From assembly GCF_030409555.1 (NCBI RefSeq), contig NZ_JAUFPU010000004.1:127680-191679 (forward strand): DNA of 64,000 nt, written 5' to 3'. The notes below the pieces were generated by a model that was given only the letters and a program-made list of their open reading frames with translations, made no database searches and was not told the origin of the DNA. Shown here one piece after another: positions 36,704 to 44,549 of this stretch. The stretch is from Chitinimonas viridis (GTDB lineage Bacteria > Pseudomonadota > Gammaproteobacteria > Burkholderiales > Chitinimonadaceae). Each line of letters opens with the position of its first letter. Position 1 is the stretch's first letter. The position numbers and the translations under genes are program-made.

Positions 36704-38191
36704 TTACTTGGTAGTGGCAGCCACGGCCACGCCACCCTCGCTCACCGGCGTGGTGCGGCTGACGATCTGCTGCACTTTCAGCACATTGAGCGCCTGCTGC
36801 AGTTGGTAATCCTTCTTCAGCGAAATTTCGCCCGGGCGCAGCGGCTCTTCATCCTTCAGCGGCTTACCATCCTTATCCAGCGCCTCGGGCTTAGCCTTGG
36901 CGGGTGCTGCTGGCTGGGGTGCCAGCTTGGCTTCAGGCTGCCCCTGCTTGGCCGGTGCAGTCTTGGTCTCGTCGCCGCCCTGCGGATTGCTCAGGTGGTG
37001 GTCAAGATCAGCCTCACGCACGCGGAAGGCATCACCAGTCACGCCATTGAGCGTAGCCTCTTCAACCTCGATATCCGGCACGATGCCCTTGGCCTGGATA
37101 GAGCGACCATTCGGCGTGAAGTAACGGGCCGTCGTCAATTTGATGGCCGAGTCCTTACCGACATTGATGATGGTCTGTACCGACCCCTTGCCGAAGGTCT
37201 GGGTACCGACCACCACAGCACGCTTGTGATCCTGCAGGGCACCTGCCACGATCTCCGAGGCAGAGGCGGAACCGGCATTCACCAGCACAACCAGCGGTAC
37301 GGTCTTGATATCCTTGGGCAGCGGCTTGCCATCGCGAGGGAAGAACTCGCTGGACGAGTTGAATTTCTCGCTCGAACCCGGCGCCCGGCCCGTGGTGGAG
37401 ACCACCAGCACATTATCGGGCAGGAACAAGGAAGACACGCCTATGGCGCCGGTCAGCACGCCACCCGGGTCATTGCGCAGATCCAGGATCACACCCTTGA
37501 GCGAACCCTTGTTTTCCTTGTAGAGGCCTTCCAGCGCGCGTGCAACATCCTCGGTGGAGCGATCCTGGAACTGGGCCAGTCGCACATAGCCATAGCCCGC
37601 TTCCAGCATGCGGGATTTCACGCTCTGCACCTTGATGACAGCCCGCTTGAGGGTGAATACCAGCGGCTTGGTCTCTCCCTTGCGCAGCACGGTGAGGACC
37701 ACCGGAGTATTGGGCTTGCCCCGCATTTTGGCCACGGCATCGCTGAGCGACAAGCCGCGCACCGGCGCTTCATCGATCTTCATGATGTAGTCGCCCGCCT
37801 TGATGCCCGCCATGAAGGCAGGGGTATCCTCGATCGGCGAGATCACCCTGACCAGACCGTCCTCCAGATTCACTTCCAGGCCCAGGCCGCCAAACTCACC
37901 GCTGGTGTTGACGCGCAGATCCTTGAACGCCTCCGGATCCAGATAGGCCGAATGCGGGTCCAGCCCCGTCAACATGCCATTGATAGCCTCGTTGATGAGC
38001 TTCTTGTCGTCCACCGGCTCGACGTAATCCTGCTTGATGCGGGCATAGACATCGGTAAAGGCACGCAATTCGTTGATCGGCAGGGGCGACAGGGCTTGCT
38101 TCTCGGCCAGTGCCGTTGCACCCGCCGTCAACAGTATTCCCAGGCCCGTACCGGCTACCAGCCAGCTGATTTTTTGCATATTCGCTTGCAT
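36704..38191 (-). CDS. ctpA: S41 family C-terminal processing peptidase
   Basis: The 495-residue protein has an N-terminal signal/anchor helix, a PDZ domain (about 85-175), and the S41 catalytic core with the serine in NAGSASASEIVAGALQDH near 305 and the lysine in GTQTFGKGSVQ near 330. It should trim or degrade periplasmic proteins, and relatives control murein hydrolases. A Pro/Ala/Lys-rich tail follows residue 400. I use ATG 38191, preceded by GGA 8 bases away. It is third in the operon gpmI-envC-ctpA. Confidence 0.95.
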   Translation of the reverse strand: MQANMQKISWLVAGTGLGILLTAGATALAEKQALSPLPINELRAFTDVYARIKQDYVEPVDDKKLINEAINGMLTGLDPHSAYLDPEAFKDLRVNTSGEFGGLGLEVNLEDGLVRVISPIEDTPAFMAGIKAGDYIMKIDEAPVRGLSLSDAVAKMRGKPNTPVVLTVLRKGETKPLVFTLKRAVIKVQSVKSRMLEAGYGYVRLAQFQDRSTEDVARALEGLYKENKGSLKGVILDLRNDPGGVLTGAIGVSSLFLPDNVLVVSTTGRAPGSSEKFNSSSEFFPRDGKPLPKDIKTVPLVVLVNAGSASASEIVAGALQDHKRAVVVGTQTFGKGSVQTIINVGKDSAIKLTTARYFTPNGRSIQAKGIVPDIEVEEATLNGVTGDAFRVREADLDHHLSNPQGGDETKTAPAKQGQPEAKLAPQPAAPAKAKPEALDKDGKPLKDEEPLRPGEISLKKDYQLQQALNVLKVQQIVSRTTPVSEGGVAVAATTK

Positions 38192-38210
38192 TGCCAATTT
38201 CCTTTACCGG

Positions 38211-39542
38211 CTATTTCGCCCACACCAATGGGTCAAGGGCCTTGCCAAGATATCTTATCTCGAAGTATATGCCCGATTGCTCGCTGCCACCGCTATTCCC
38301 GCTAGTCGCGATGTCATCGCCAGCCCTGACCCGGTCACCAATCTGCTTCATCAGCGCATCGGCAGCCGAATAGACACTCATATACCCGCCACCATGATCC
38401 ACGATCAGGGTATTGCCAAAGCCGCGCAGCCAGTCGGCAAATACCACCTGACCGCCGGCTATCGCCTTCACCCCCTGACCGGATTGCGAACGAATGAACA
38501 CCCCTTTCCACAAGGTGCCTTCGCTACGCGCCGAGCCGAATTTACCCACCACCTCACCACGCGCAGGCAGGCGCAGTTGCCCCTTCAACTCGGCAAAGCG
38601 CCGGCCATTGGCGCTACTGTCAGGCAAGGCATCGTTCTGCTTCACTACGGCATCGGGCTTGGCTTCGATCTCCGGCTTGGTCGCAGGTTCACCCTCCGCC
38701 TTGGCCGTCACTGGTTCCACCGGCTTCTTGCCAGTCTTGGCCGTACGGGCCAGCCTGGCAGCTTCCTTGGCTTCTGCCAGCTTACGGGCCTTCTCCTTGC
38801 GCTCACGCTCGCGGGCTTCCTTCTGCTCGCGTTCACGTATCATCCGGCCCAGTCTTTCCACCAGGTTGGTCAGGCGTTTTTCATCTCGCTGCAGCTTGCC
38901 GATTTCCTTGCGCTGGGTACCTATTTCGCTGGCGATCTTCGATAGGACCTCCTGTTTGCTCGCCTGTTCCGCACGCAGCCTGTCGCGTGCTGCCTTGCGG
39001 TCTGCGGCAATCTTTTCCAGCTCCTGCTGCTTCTGCCGTATCAGTTCGGCCAGGCCATTCAACCTGTCCAACTGGGCTTGCAACTCGCCGGAAAGGCGAT
39101 GCTGCGCCTGGGCAATATAGCGGTAATAGCGCAGATCGCGGGTCAGGCGGTTCGGGTCCTGCTTGTTCAACAGCAGGCGCAGCGCCTCGTGCTCGCCATT
39201 ACGCTGGCGCGCCCGTATCAGCGCGGCAAGCCGGCTACGGTTGGCCAGCAGGCTATCGTTCACCTGGTTGATGTCGCGATTGACGCGTGAGAGCTCGGCC
39301 TGCGACAGCTGCTGCTGCCGATTGAGCAAGGCGACCGACCGGTTGGCCTCGCTGATGGCTTGTTCCGACTCCTTCAGTGCATCAGCTGCCTCGTGGCGCG
39401 TCGCTTCGTTGGCCTGCAGCTCCTGCTTGAGGCTGTCTATCTTCTCGCGCAGTTGCTGCAGGTCCTCTTCCGGCTGGGCTGCCCAAGCCACGCCCGCCGT
39501 CAGGCCGGCAGCCAGCCATAGGGTCACAAGGCGGCGTATCAC
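38211..39542 (-). CDS. envC: Murein hydrolase activator EnvC-like (degenerate M23/LytM)
   Basis: The 443-residue protein has a signal peptide, a long coiled coil (about 25-265) with Lys/Glu-rich heptads, a low-complexity linker and a C-terminal LytM domain. The first zinc ligands expected in an active M23 enzyme are replaced (LWKGVFIRSQSGQ instead of an H-x3-D pattern) and the H-x-H motif is YFEIR, so it should be catalytically dead, like EnvC, which activates amidases at the division septum. Its start overlaps the gpmI stop by 4 bases. Confidence 0.92.
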   Translation of the reverse strand: MIRRLVTLWLAAGLTAGVAWAAQPEEDLQQLREKIDSLKQELQANEATRHEAADALKESEQAISEANRSVALLNRQQQLSQAELSRVNRDINQVNDSLLANRSRLAALIRARQRNGEHEALRLLLNKQDPNRLTRDLRYYRYIAQAQHRLSGELQAQLDRLNGLAELIRQKQQELEKIAADRKAARDRLRAEQASKQEVLSKIASEIGTQRKEIGKLQRDEKRLTNLVERLGRMIREREQKEARERERKEKARKLAEAKEAARLARTAKTGKKPVEPVTAKAEGEPATKPEIEAKPDAVVKQNDALPDSSANGRRFAELKGQLRLPARGEVVGKFGSARSEGTLWKGVFIRSQSGQGVKAIAGGQVVFADWLRGFGNTLIVDHGGGYMSVYSAADALMKQIGDRVRAGDDIATSGNSGGSEQSGIYFEIRYLGKALDPLVWAK

Positions 39543-41083
39543 GCGAATCGGATCAGCGAATGGCCGGTCATCTCAGCCGGTTGAGGCAGGCCCATCATCG
39601 CCAGCAGCGAGGGGGCAATATCCTTCAATGCACCTTCATTACCGGGTGCCAGCGTTGCCGGGCGGCCGACATAGAGAAAAGGCACCAGGTCGGTGGTGTG
39701 CTGAGTATGCGGCTGGCCCGATCCTTTGTCCCACATCATTTCGCAATTGCCATGGTCGGCCGTGATCAGCACTTCACCGCCGGCGGCCTGCATGGCCGCC
39801 ACACAGCGGGCCACACAGCCATCCAGCGCCTCAACCGCCCGAACCGCAGCGGCAAAATTACCGGTATGCCCCACCATGTCGCCATTGGCATAGTTGCAGA
39901 TGATGGCGGCGTACTGCTTGCTTTCTATGGCCGCCACGATGCGATCAGTCACATCCACCGCACTCATTTCCGGTTGCAGGTCATAGGTCGCCACCTTGGG
40001 CGAGGGCACCAGCACCCTATCCTCCCCGGCGAACTCCTTCTCTTCGCCGCCCGAGAAGAAGTACGTCACATGCGGGTACTTCTCGGTCTCGGCAATGCGT
40101 AACTGCTTCAGGCCCAGGCTGGCAATATATTCACCAAAGCTGTTCTGCACTTTGGGCTTGGTATAGGCCACCGGGTAGGGATAGGCCTCGGCATAGCTCG
40201 TCAGCGTCACATAGCTGGCCAATTGCGGGCGGCGCGGGCGGGCAAAACCATCAAAACTGTCTTCGTTGATGGCCACCGTGATTTCGCGGGCGCGGTCGGC
40301 GCGGAAGTTCATGAACACCACCACATCGCCGTCTTCCATCCGGCTGACCTTGCCATCACGGCGTACCGCCGTCGCCAGGATGAATTCGTCGTTTTCTTCG
40401 CGGGCATAGCCTGCCTGCAGGGCTTCCAGCGCCGTAGCGGCCACATGCTCCGCCTCGCCATCCACAATCAGGCGATAGGCCGGCTCCACGCGCTCCCAGC
40501 GCTTGTCGCGGTCCATCACATAGTAGCGCCCAACCACCGAGACAATCTCGGCTCCGGCGCAGGCATCGCATACTGCCTGCAAGCGGCCCAGATAGCGCTC
40601 GGCGCTACGCGGTGGCGTATCGCGACCGTCCAAGAAGGCATGCACGGCAATCCGCTGCACCCCGGCCTGGTGGGCATCCTTGATCAGCGCATGAATATGG
40701 CTCTCGTGGCTATGCACGCCACCGTCCGACACCAGCCCCATCACATGCAGGGTCTTGCCCGATGCACTGGCGGTCGAGATGGCTTGGGCCAGCACCGGAT
40801 TTTTTCCCAGTGCGCCGTCGGCTACGTCACAATCCACCCGGCTGATGTCTTGTTGCAACACTCGGCCAGCACCTATGTTGAGATGGCCTACCTCGGAATT
40901 GCCAAACTGGCCTGCAGGCAAACCGACATATTGCTCTGACGCATTGATGGTAGTGTACGGGTGCTGGGCCACCAGCTTGTCCCAGTTGGGCTTGCTGGCA
41001 TGCAGAATCGCGTTGTCTTCACCCTCTAGGCGATGGCCAAAACCATCAAGGATTAGCAGCAGTACGGGGGTCACGGCAGTCAT
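39539..41083 (-). CDS. gpmI: 2,3-bisphosphoglycerate-independent phosphoglycerate mutase
   Basis: The 514-residue alkaline-phosphatase-superfamily enzyme interconverts 3- and 2-phosphoglycerate using two Mn ions. It has LLILDGFG near residue 9 (metal Asp), NSEVGHLNIGAGR near 62 (the nucleophilic Ser is in this motif), HAFLDGRDTPPRS near 153, ICNYANGDMVGHTG near 400 and ITADHGNCEMM near 445. It begins the reverse-strand operon leading to envC and ctpA. gpmI-envC-ctpA is a known gammaproteobacterial and betaproteobacterial grouping. Confidence 0.97.
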   Translation of the reverse strand: MTAVTPVLLLILDGFGHRLEGEDNAILHASKPNWDKLVAQHPYTTINASEQYVGLPAGQFGNSEVGHLNIGAGRVLQQDISRVDCDVADGALGKNPVLAQAISTASASGKTLHVMGLVSDGGVHSHESHIHALIKDAHQAGVQRIAVHAFLDGRDTPPRSAERYLGRLQAVCDACAGAEIVSVVGRYYVMDRDKRWERVEPAYRLIVDGEAEHVAATALEALQAGYAREENDEFILATAVRRDGKVSRMEDGDVVVFMNFRADRAREITVAINEDSFDGFARPRRPQLASYVTLTSYAEAYPYPVAYTKPKVQNSFGEYIASLGLKQLRIAETEKYPHVTYFFSGGEEKEFAGEDRVLVPSPKVATYDLQPEMSAVDVTDRIVAAIESKQYAAIICNYANGDMVGHTGNFAAAVRAVEALDGCVARCVAAMQAAGGEVLITADHGNCEMMWDKGSGQPHTQHTTDLVPFLYVGRPATLAPGNEGALKDIAPSLLAMMGLPQPAEMTGHSLIRFA

Positions 41084-41186
41084 GGGAGTCAGCTGGGCGA
41101 GTTCATATCAAGGGCATTTTACCGTGTAGTGCGCGGTTGCGCGGCCACAGGGTGACGTTTAACATGCCGGAGATTAAAGTTTCTTA

Positions 41187-41201
41187 TATTCCAACCGAAT
41201 A
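41187..41201 (+). promoter_or_regulatory. Putative operator of the ArsR-family gene
   Basis: TATTC-CAACC-GAATA forms an inverted repeat 18 bases before the regulator's ATG, followed by another ATATTC. The ATTC...GAAT half-sites resemble those described for BigR/SqrR-type repressors, though the spacer here is 5 bases. Confidence 0.5.
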
Positions 41202-41218
41202 ATATTCAGAAGTACGCC

Positions 41219-41527
41219 ATGTCTTATCACCTGATCCAGGACGACGAACAAATCGAGCAGGCTTCCCGCGCGATGAAAGCGATGTCCCACCCCCTGCGCC
41301 TCAAGATATTGTGTGTGCTGGGCGAGAACGAAGTAAGCGTGCAGGACATCGTCGACGCGGTCGGTACCTCGCAGAGCAATATTTCGCAGCACTTGGCCAT
41401 CATGCGCGAGAAAGGCGTGCTGCGCACCCGCAAGGATGCCAACCGCGTCTACTACCGCGTGGGCGATCCGCGCACGCTGGAAGTCGTCAGCATGATGCGC
41501 GATGTGTTCTGCGGCTTCGCCAAGTAA
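41219..41527 (+). CDS. ArsR-family regulator, BigR/SqrR-like persulfide-sensor type
   Basis: The 102-residue winged-helix protein has the ArsR fold with recognition helix TSQSNISQHLAIMREKGV near 50-67. The metal-binding ELCxC motif is absent (NEVSVQDIV). Instead it has just two cysteines, C32 in LKILCVL and C98 in VFCGFAK, 66 residues apart as I recall for the sensing pair of BigR and SqrR. This suggests response to reactive sulfur or thiol oxidation. An inverted repeat lies before the gene. No rhodanese or sulfide oxidase gene is adjacent. Confidence 0.8.
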   Translation: MSYHLIQDDEQIEQASRAMKAMSHPLRLKILCVLGENEVSVQDIVDAVGTSQSNISQHLAIMREKGVLRTRKDANRVYYRVGDPRTLEVVSMMRDVFCGFAK

Positions 41528-41544
41528 ACCGATACAGCTCCCAG

Positions 41545-41575
41545 ACAAGGGCCGCGACCAGCGGCCCTTGTTCGT
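41545..41575 (+). terminator. Terminator after the ArsR-family gene
   Basis: ACAAGGGCCGC and GCGGCCCTTGT form an 11-bp stem with a GACCA loop, 17 bases after the stop. The downstream T-content is low. Confidence 0.7.
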
Positions 41576-41783
41576 TGCGGCCTCGCCCTCAATGCTAACG
41601 AGCCTGGGCCGCCTGCAAAATCCACATCGCTGCCTCCCGCACAGGGTCGAGTCAAGCCGCGAGCGCCTTGCAGCAGGTAAAATCAGCTGACCACCGCTGA
41701 ATGATCCGTCCTCGCCCCCCCAAGAAAGCCCCGCAGGTGTGGCAGGTAGACGTACTCAGGGATTCAACAGGAGACAACACAAT

Positions 41784-42689
41784 ATGGCCATGCCCAAGCA
41801 AGTCAAGATCGTCGAAGTCGGCCCAAGAGACGGCCTGCAGAACGAGAAATCGCCGGTATCCACCGAAGTGAAGCTCGCCTTTATCGACCAGTTGGCCGAT
41901 GCCGGCCTGAGCGTTATCGAGGCCACCGCCTTTGTGTCGCCCAAGTGGGTGCCGCAAATGGCCGACCACACCGAGGTAATGCGTGGCCTCAAGCGCCGCC
42001 CCGGCGTACGTTACCCTGTGCTGGTTCCCAATATGCAGGGCTACGAGGCCGCCCGTGCTGCGGGTGCCGATGAGATAGCGGTATTTGCCGCCGCGTCCGA
42101 GGCCTTCTCGCAGAAGAACATCAACTGCAGCATAGCCGAGAGCCTGGCCCGATTTGCACCGGTCGTCGAGGCAGCACGCCGCAATGGCGTTGCCGTGCGC
42201 GGCTATGTGTCCTGCGTGCTGGGCTGCCCCTATCAGGGCGAAGTACCACTGGCCGACGTCGTTCGCGTGGCCAAGGCGCTCTACGATATGGGCTGCTACG
42301 AGGTATCGCTGGGTGACACCATAGGGGTAGGTACACCAGAGAAAGCCCGCCAGATGATCGCCGCAGTATCGGCAGCGGTGCCGGTAGCGCAGCTGGGTGC
42401 GCACTTCCATGACACCTGGGGCCAGGCGCTGGCCAATATCTATGCGGTACTGGAAATGGGGGTAGCCACCATAGACAGCTCTGCCGCCGGCCTGGGTGGT
42501 TGCCCCTACGCCAAGGGTGCCAGTGGCAATGTCGCCACCGAAGACGTGGTGTATATGCTGGACGGCCTGGGGATACAGACCGGGGTGGATCTAGAGAAAC
42601 TCGCCGCAGCTGGCCGCTTTATCAACGGCCAGTTGGGCAAGGCACTTGCCTCCAAGGCTGCGACAGCCTTAGCGGCCAGGGCGGTCTGA
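41784..42689 (+). CDS. mvaB: Hydroxymethylglutaryl-CoA lyase
   Basis: The 301-residue TIM-barrel enzyme cleaves HMG-CoA to acetyl-CoA and acetoacetate, the last step of leucine degradation. It has [12 protein letters not shown] near residue 8, the metal/substrate segment [13 protein letters not shown] near 150, [13 protein letters not shown] near 213 and [19 protein letters not shown] near 243, which holds the active-site Cys. ATG 41784 follows AGGAG by 10 bases. No other leucine-degradation genes are adjacent. It also resembles isopropylmalate-type condensing enzymes, but the Cys loop argues for the lyase. Confidence 0.95.
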   Translation: MAMPKQVKIVEVGPRDGLQNEKSPVSTEVKLAFIDQLADAGLSVIEATAFVSPKWVPQMADHTEVMRGLKRRPGVRYPVLVPNMQGYEAARAAGADEIAVFAAASEAFSQKNINCSIAESLARFAPVVEAARRNGVAVRGYVSCVLGCPYQGEVPLADVVRVAKALYDMGCYEVSLGDTIGVGTPEKARQMIAAVSAAVPVAQLGAHFHDTWGQALANIYAVLEMGVATIDSSAAGLGGCPYAKGASGNVATEDVVYMLDGLGIQTGVDLEKLAAAGRFINGQLGKALASKAATALAARAV

Positions 42690-42842
42690 GCGCTGCTCCG
42701 CTGCCATGGCCTCGTCCAGCGTCAGGAGTCGCAGCTGCAGCTCCTGGCGTGGTCTGGCTTGTTCGGTGGCCTGGGCCACATCAACCGGTTCGCCGATTAC
42801 CTTTTCATCCTGGCCTGAGGCCATATCAAAGACGGTGATCAT
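42669..42842 (-). CDS. Small hypothetical protein (57 residues)
   Basis: The reverse-strand frame starts [19 protein letters not shown] and ends in an acidic/basic helix. AAGG lies 8 bases before the ATG. The opening resembles small betaproteobacterial proteins that begin with an I-x-V-F-D-M-A-S-G segment, but I cannot assign a family. It overlaps the end of mvaB by 21 bases in antisense. No function is proposed. Confidence 0.4.
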   Translation of the reverse strand: MITVFDMASGQDEKVIGEPVDVAQATEQARPRQELQLRLLTLDEAMAAEQRSDRPGR

Positions 42843-43254
42843 CTTGCATCCCTTCTGCGCCCATGGCGCACACTGATCAATCGGCCTTCAACCCGAATAT
42901 CGGTACATTTACGGCAAAGTTCAATAGCAAATTTGCCACATTGTCCAAAACGTCGGGTGCGCGCGACAAGCGGCAAGTCAAGAACGACCAATGGACAAAG
43001 GTTCTACAGCTTTGGCGGCCTAGCCATACGCCAGGTCGGGCCGACTGATCGCACCATGAACATCGCCCTCGCCACCCGACTCCCGCACACCATGGGCAAG
43101 CATCTGGCCTGCCCCTGATCCAACCCACCCCGTGCCCCCTCTCCTGCCACCGCTGCAAGCTGTGTATCAGGCTATAAAGTCCAAATCAGGCGCTAGAATA
43201 AAACCATCAGGCAGTACCACTGCCCGGCCTTGTCCACGACTACCGGATAGCCTC
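42843..43254 (+). other. Intergenic region before the partner-switching cluster
   Basis: No convincing gene. GGCAAA (42912-42917) and TTTGCC (about 42931-42936) form an inverted repeat with a 13-base spacer in an AT-rich patch. Closer to the STAS gene, TAGAAT near 43194 could be a -10 element, but no clear -35 is seen. Confidence 0.4.
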
Positions 43255-43599
43255 ATGCAATTGCGCGCACAACTGATCAATGGCATCCAGCTGCTAAGCA
43301 CCCAGGGCCGCATAGACCAGGCCGGGGCCGAACCCTTCTCCGCTGCCCTGTCACCCTATCTGGCCGATTGCCAAGCAGGCCAGCCGGCCATCGTGCTGGA
43401 TTTCGCCGGGGTCGAGTACATTTCCAGCATAGGCTTGCGAGCGCTAATGCTGGCCCACAAGCAGGCCACCGCTCAGCAAGGCCGCATCGCCATTGCCGCA
43501 CTCACTCCCCTGGTGGCCGAAGTCTTTGTCATCAGTCACTTCGATCAGGTACTCAAGGTCTACCCCACGGTTGCCGATGCGATAGAGGACTTGCGATGA
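43255..43599 (+). CDS. STAS-domain anti-anti-sigma factor
   Basis: The 114-residue single STAS domain has the SpoIIAA/RsbV-type phosphorylation loop: VLDFAGVEYISSIGLRAL, with Ser57/Ser58 at the position phosphorylated by anti-sigma kinases. Unphosphorylated protein would bind an RsbW-like kinase and free its target. It is followed by a metallo-beta-lactamase-fold gene whose ATG overlaps its stop and by a PP2C phosphatase that could dephosphorylate it; an RsbW-like HATPase lies at 47740. Confidence 0.92.
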   Translation: MQLRAQLINGIQLLSTQGRIDQAGAEPFSAALSPYLADCQAGQPAIVLDFAGVEYISSIGLRALMLAHKQATAQQGRIAIAALTPLVAEVFVISHFDQVLKVYPTVADAIEDLR

Positions 43600-44549
43600 A
43601 AGTCCGCTTCTGGGGCACCCGGGGTTCCATCCCGGTATCCATGACAGCACAAGCAGTACGGGCCAAGTTGATCACGGCGCTTTCGGGGGCAGCCGGGGTA
43701 GATTTAAGCAGCCACGAGCAGGTGGTCGCCTATGTGGATCGACTCGACTTCGCCACCGCCGGCTGCTTTGGCGGCCACTCCAGCTGCGTACAACTGGAGA
43801 CAGGCGGCAGCGAGCACATCATTCTCGACATGGGCAGCGGCGCCCGCCCACTGGCCGGCCATTACCTGGGGCAGCATGGCGGCAAGCCACAGACCTATCA
43901 TGTGTTCATGTCCCATCTGCACTGGGATCACATCATGGGCTTCCCGTTCTTTACACCCGCCTACATCCCTGGCAACCAGCTCATCATCCACAGCTGCCAC
44001 AGCGAGGCGGAATTCGCCTTTCGCCGCCAGCAGGCCGAACCGTCCTTCCCAGTGGATTTCTCCCTGCTGCGGGCCGATATCCGTTTCGATGTCATGGAGC
44101 CCGGTCGTGACTACGCCGTGGCGGGCCTGACCGTCAGCGCCAAGAAACAGCGCCATGGCGGCGACTCCTATGGTTGGCGCTTCGACGATGGCAAGGCCGT
44201 GGTGGTCTACACCACCGATTCAGAGCACGATGTCGGCGATCTGGCCGAGCGCGCCGCCTTTGCCGATTTTTTCCACCAGGCCGACCTGGTGATCTTCGAT
44301 GCCATGTACTCGCTGGCCGCCGCCATCTCGGTCAAGGAGGACTGGGGCCACTCGTCCAATATCGTCGGCGTGGAACTCTGCCAGTTGGCCCAGGCCAAGC
44401 GGCTATGCCTGTTCCACCACGAACCCGCCTATGACGACCTGCAGATCGCCCAGATACTCAACGAAACCCGCCGGTTCGAGGAGTTGACCCGCGAAGGTGC
44501 CCCGCTGGAGATCCTATCGGCATGGGATGGCCTGGAAGTCGTGCTCTGA
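43596..44549 (+). CDS. Metallo-beta-lactamase fold hydrolase
   Basis: The 317-residue protein starts MKVRFWGTRGSIPVS, has C-x-GGHSSCVQLE near 60, the metal motif SHLHWDHIMG near 105 (H-x-H-x-D-H), and further ligands in a YTTDSEHD segment near 207 and HHEPAYDD near 272. This RNase Z/PhnP-like subgroup often occurs beside signalling genes in proteobacteria. Its substrate is unknown. It overlaps the STAS stop upstream and the CHASE2-PP2C start downstream, so the three genes form one tight operon. Confidence 0.9.
   Translation: MKVRFWGTRGSIPVSMTAQAVRAKLITALSGAAGVDLSSHEQVVAYVDRLDFATAGCFGGHSSCVQLETGGSEHIILDMGSGARPLAGHYLGQHGGKPQTYHVFMSHLHWDHIMGFPFFTPAYIPGNQLIIHSCHSEAEFAFRRQQAEPSFPVDFSLLRADIRFDVMEPGRDYAVAGLTVSAKKQRHGGDSYGWRFDDGKAVVVYTTDSEHDVGDLAERAAFADFFHQADLVIFDAMYSLAAAISVKEDWGHSSNIVGVELCQLAQAKRLCLFHHEPAYDDLQIAQILNETRRFEELTREGAPLEILSAWDGLEVVL

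Noticed and set aside
36803-38305. 500-codon open frame antisense to ctpA
   Set aside because: Shadow of a clear S41 peptidase; Arg/His-rich with no family features.
42863-43048. 61-codon frame in the gap before the STAS gene
   Set aside because: No ribosome-binding site, no family resemblance; more likely regulatory DNA.
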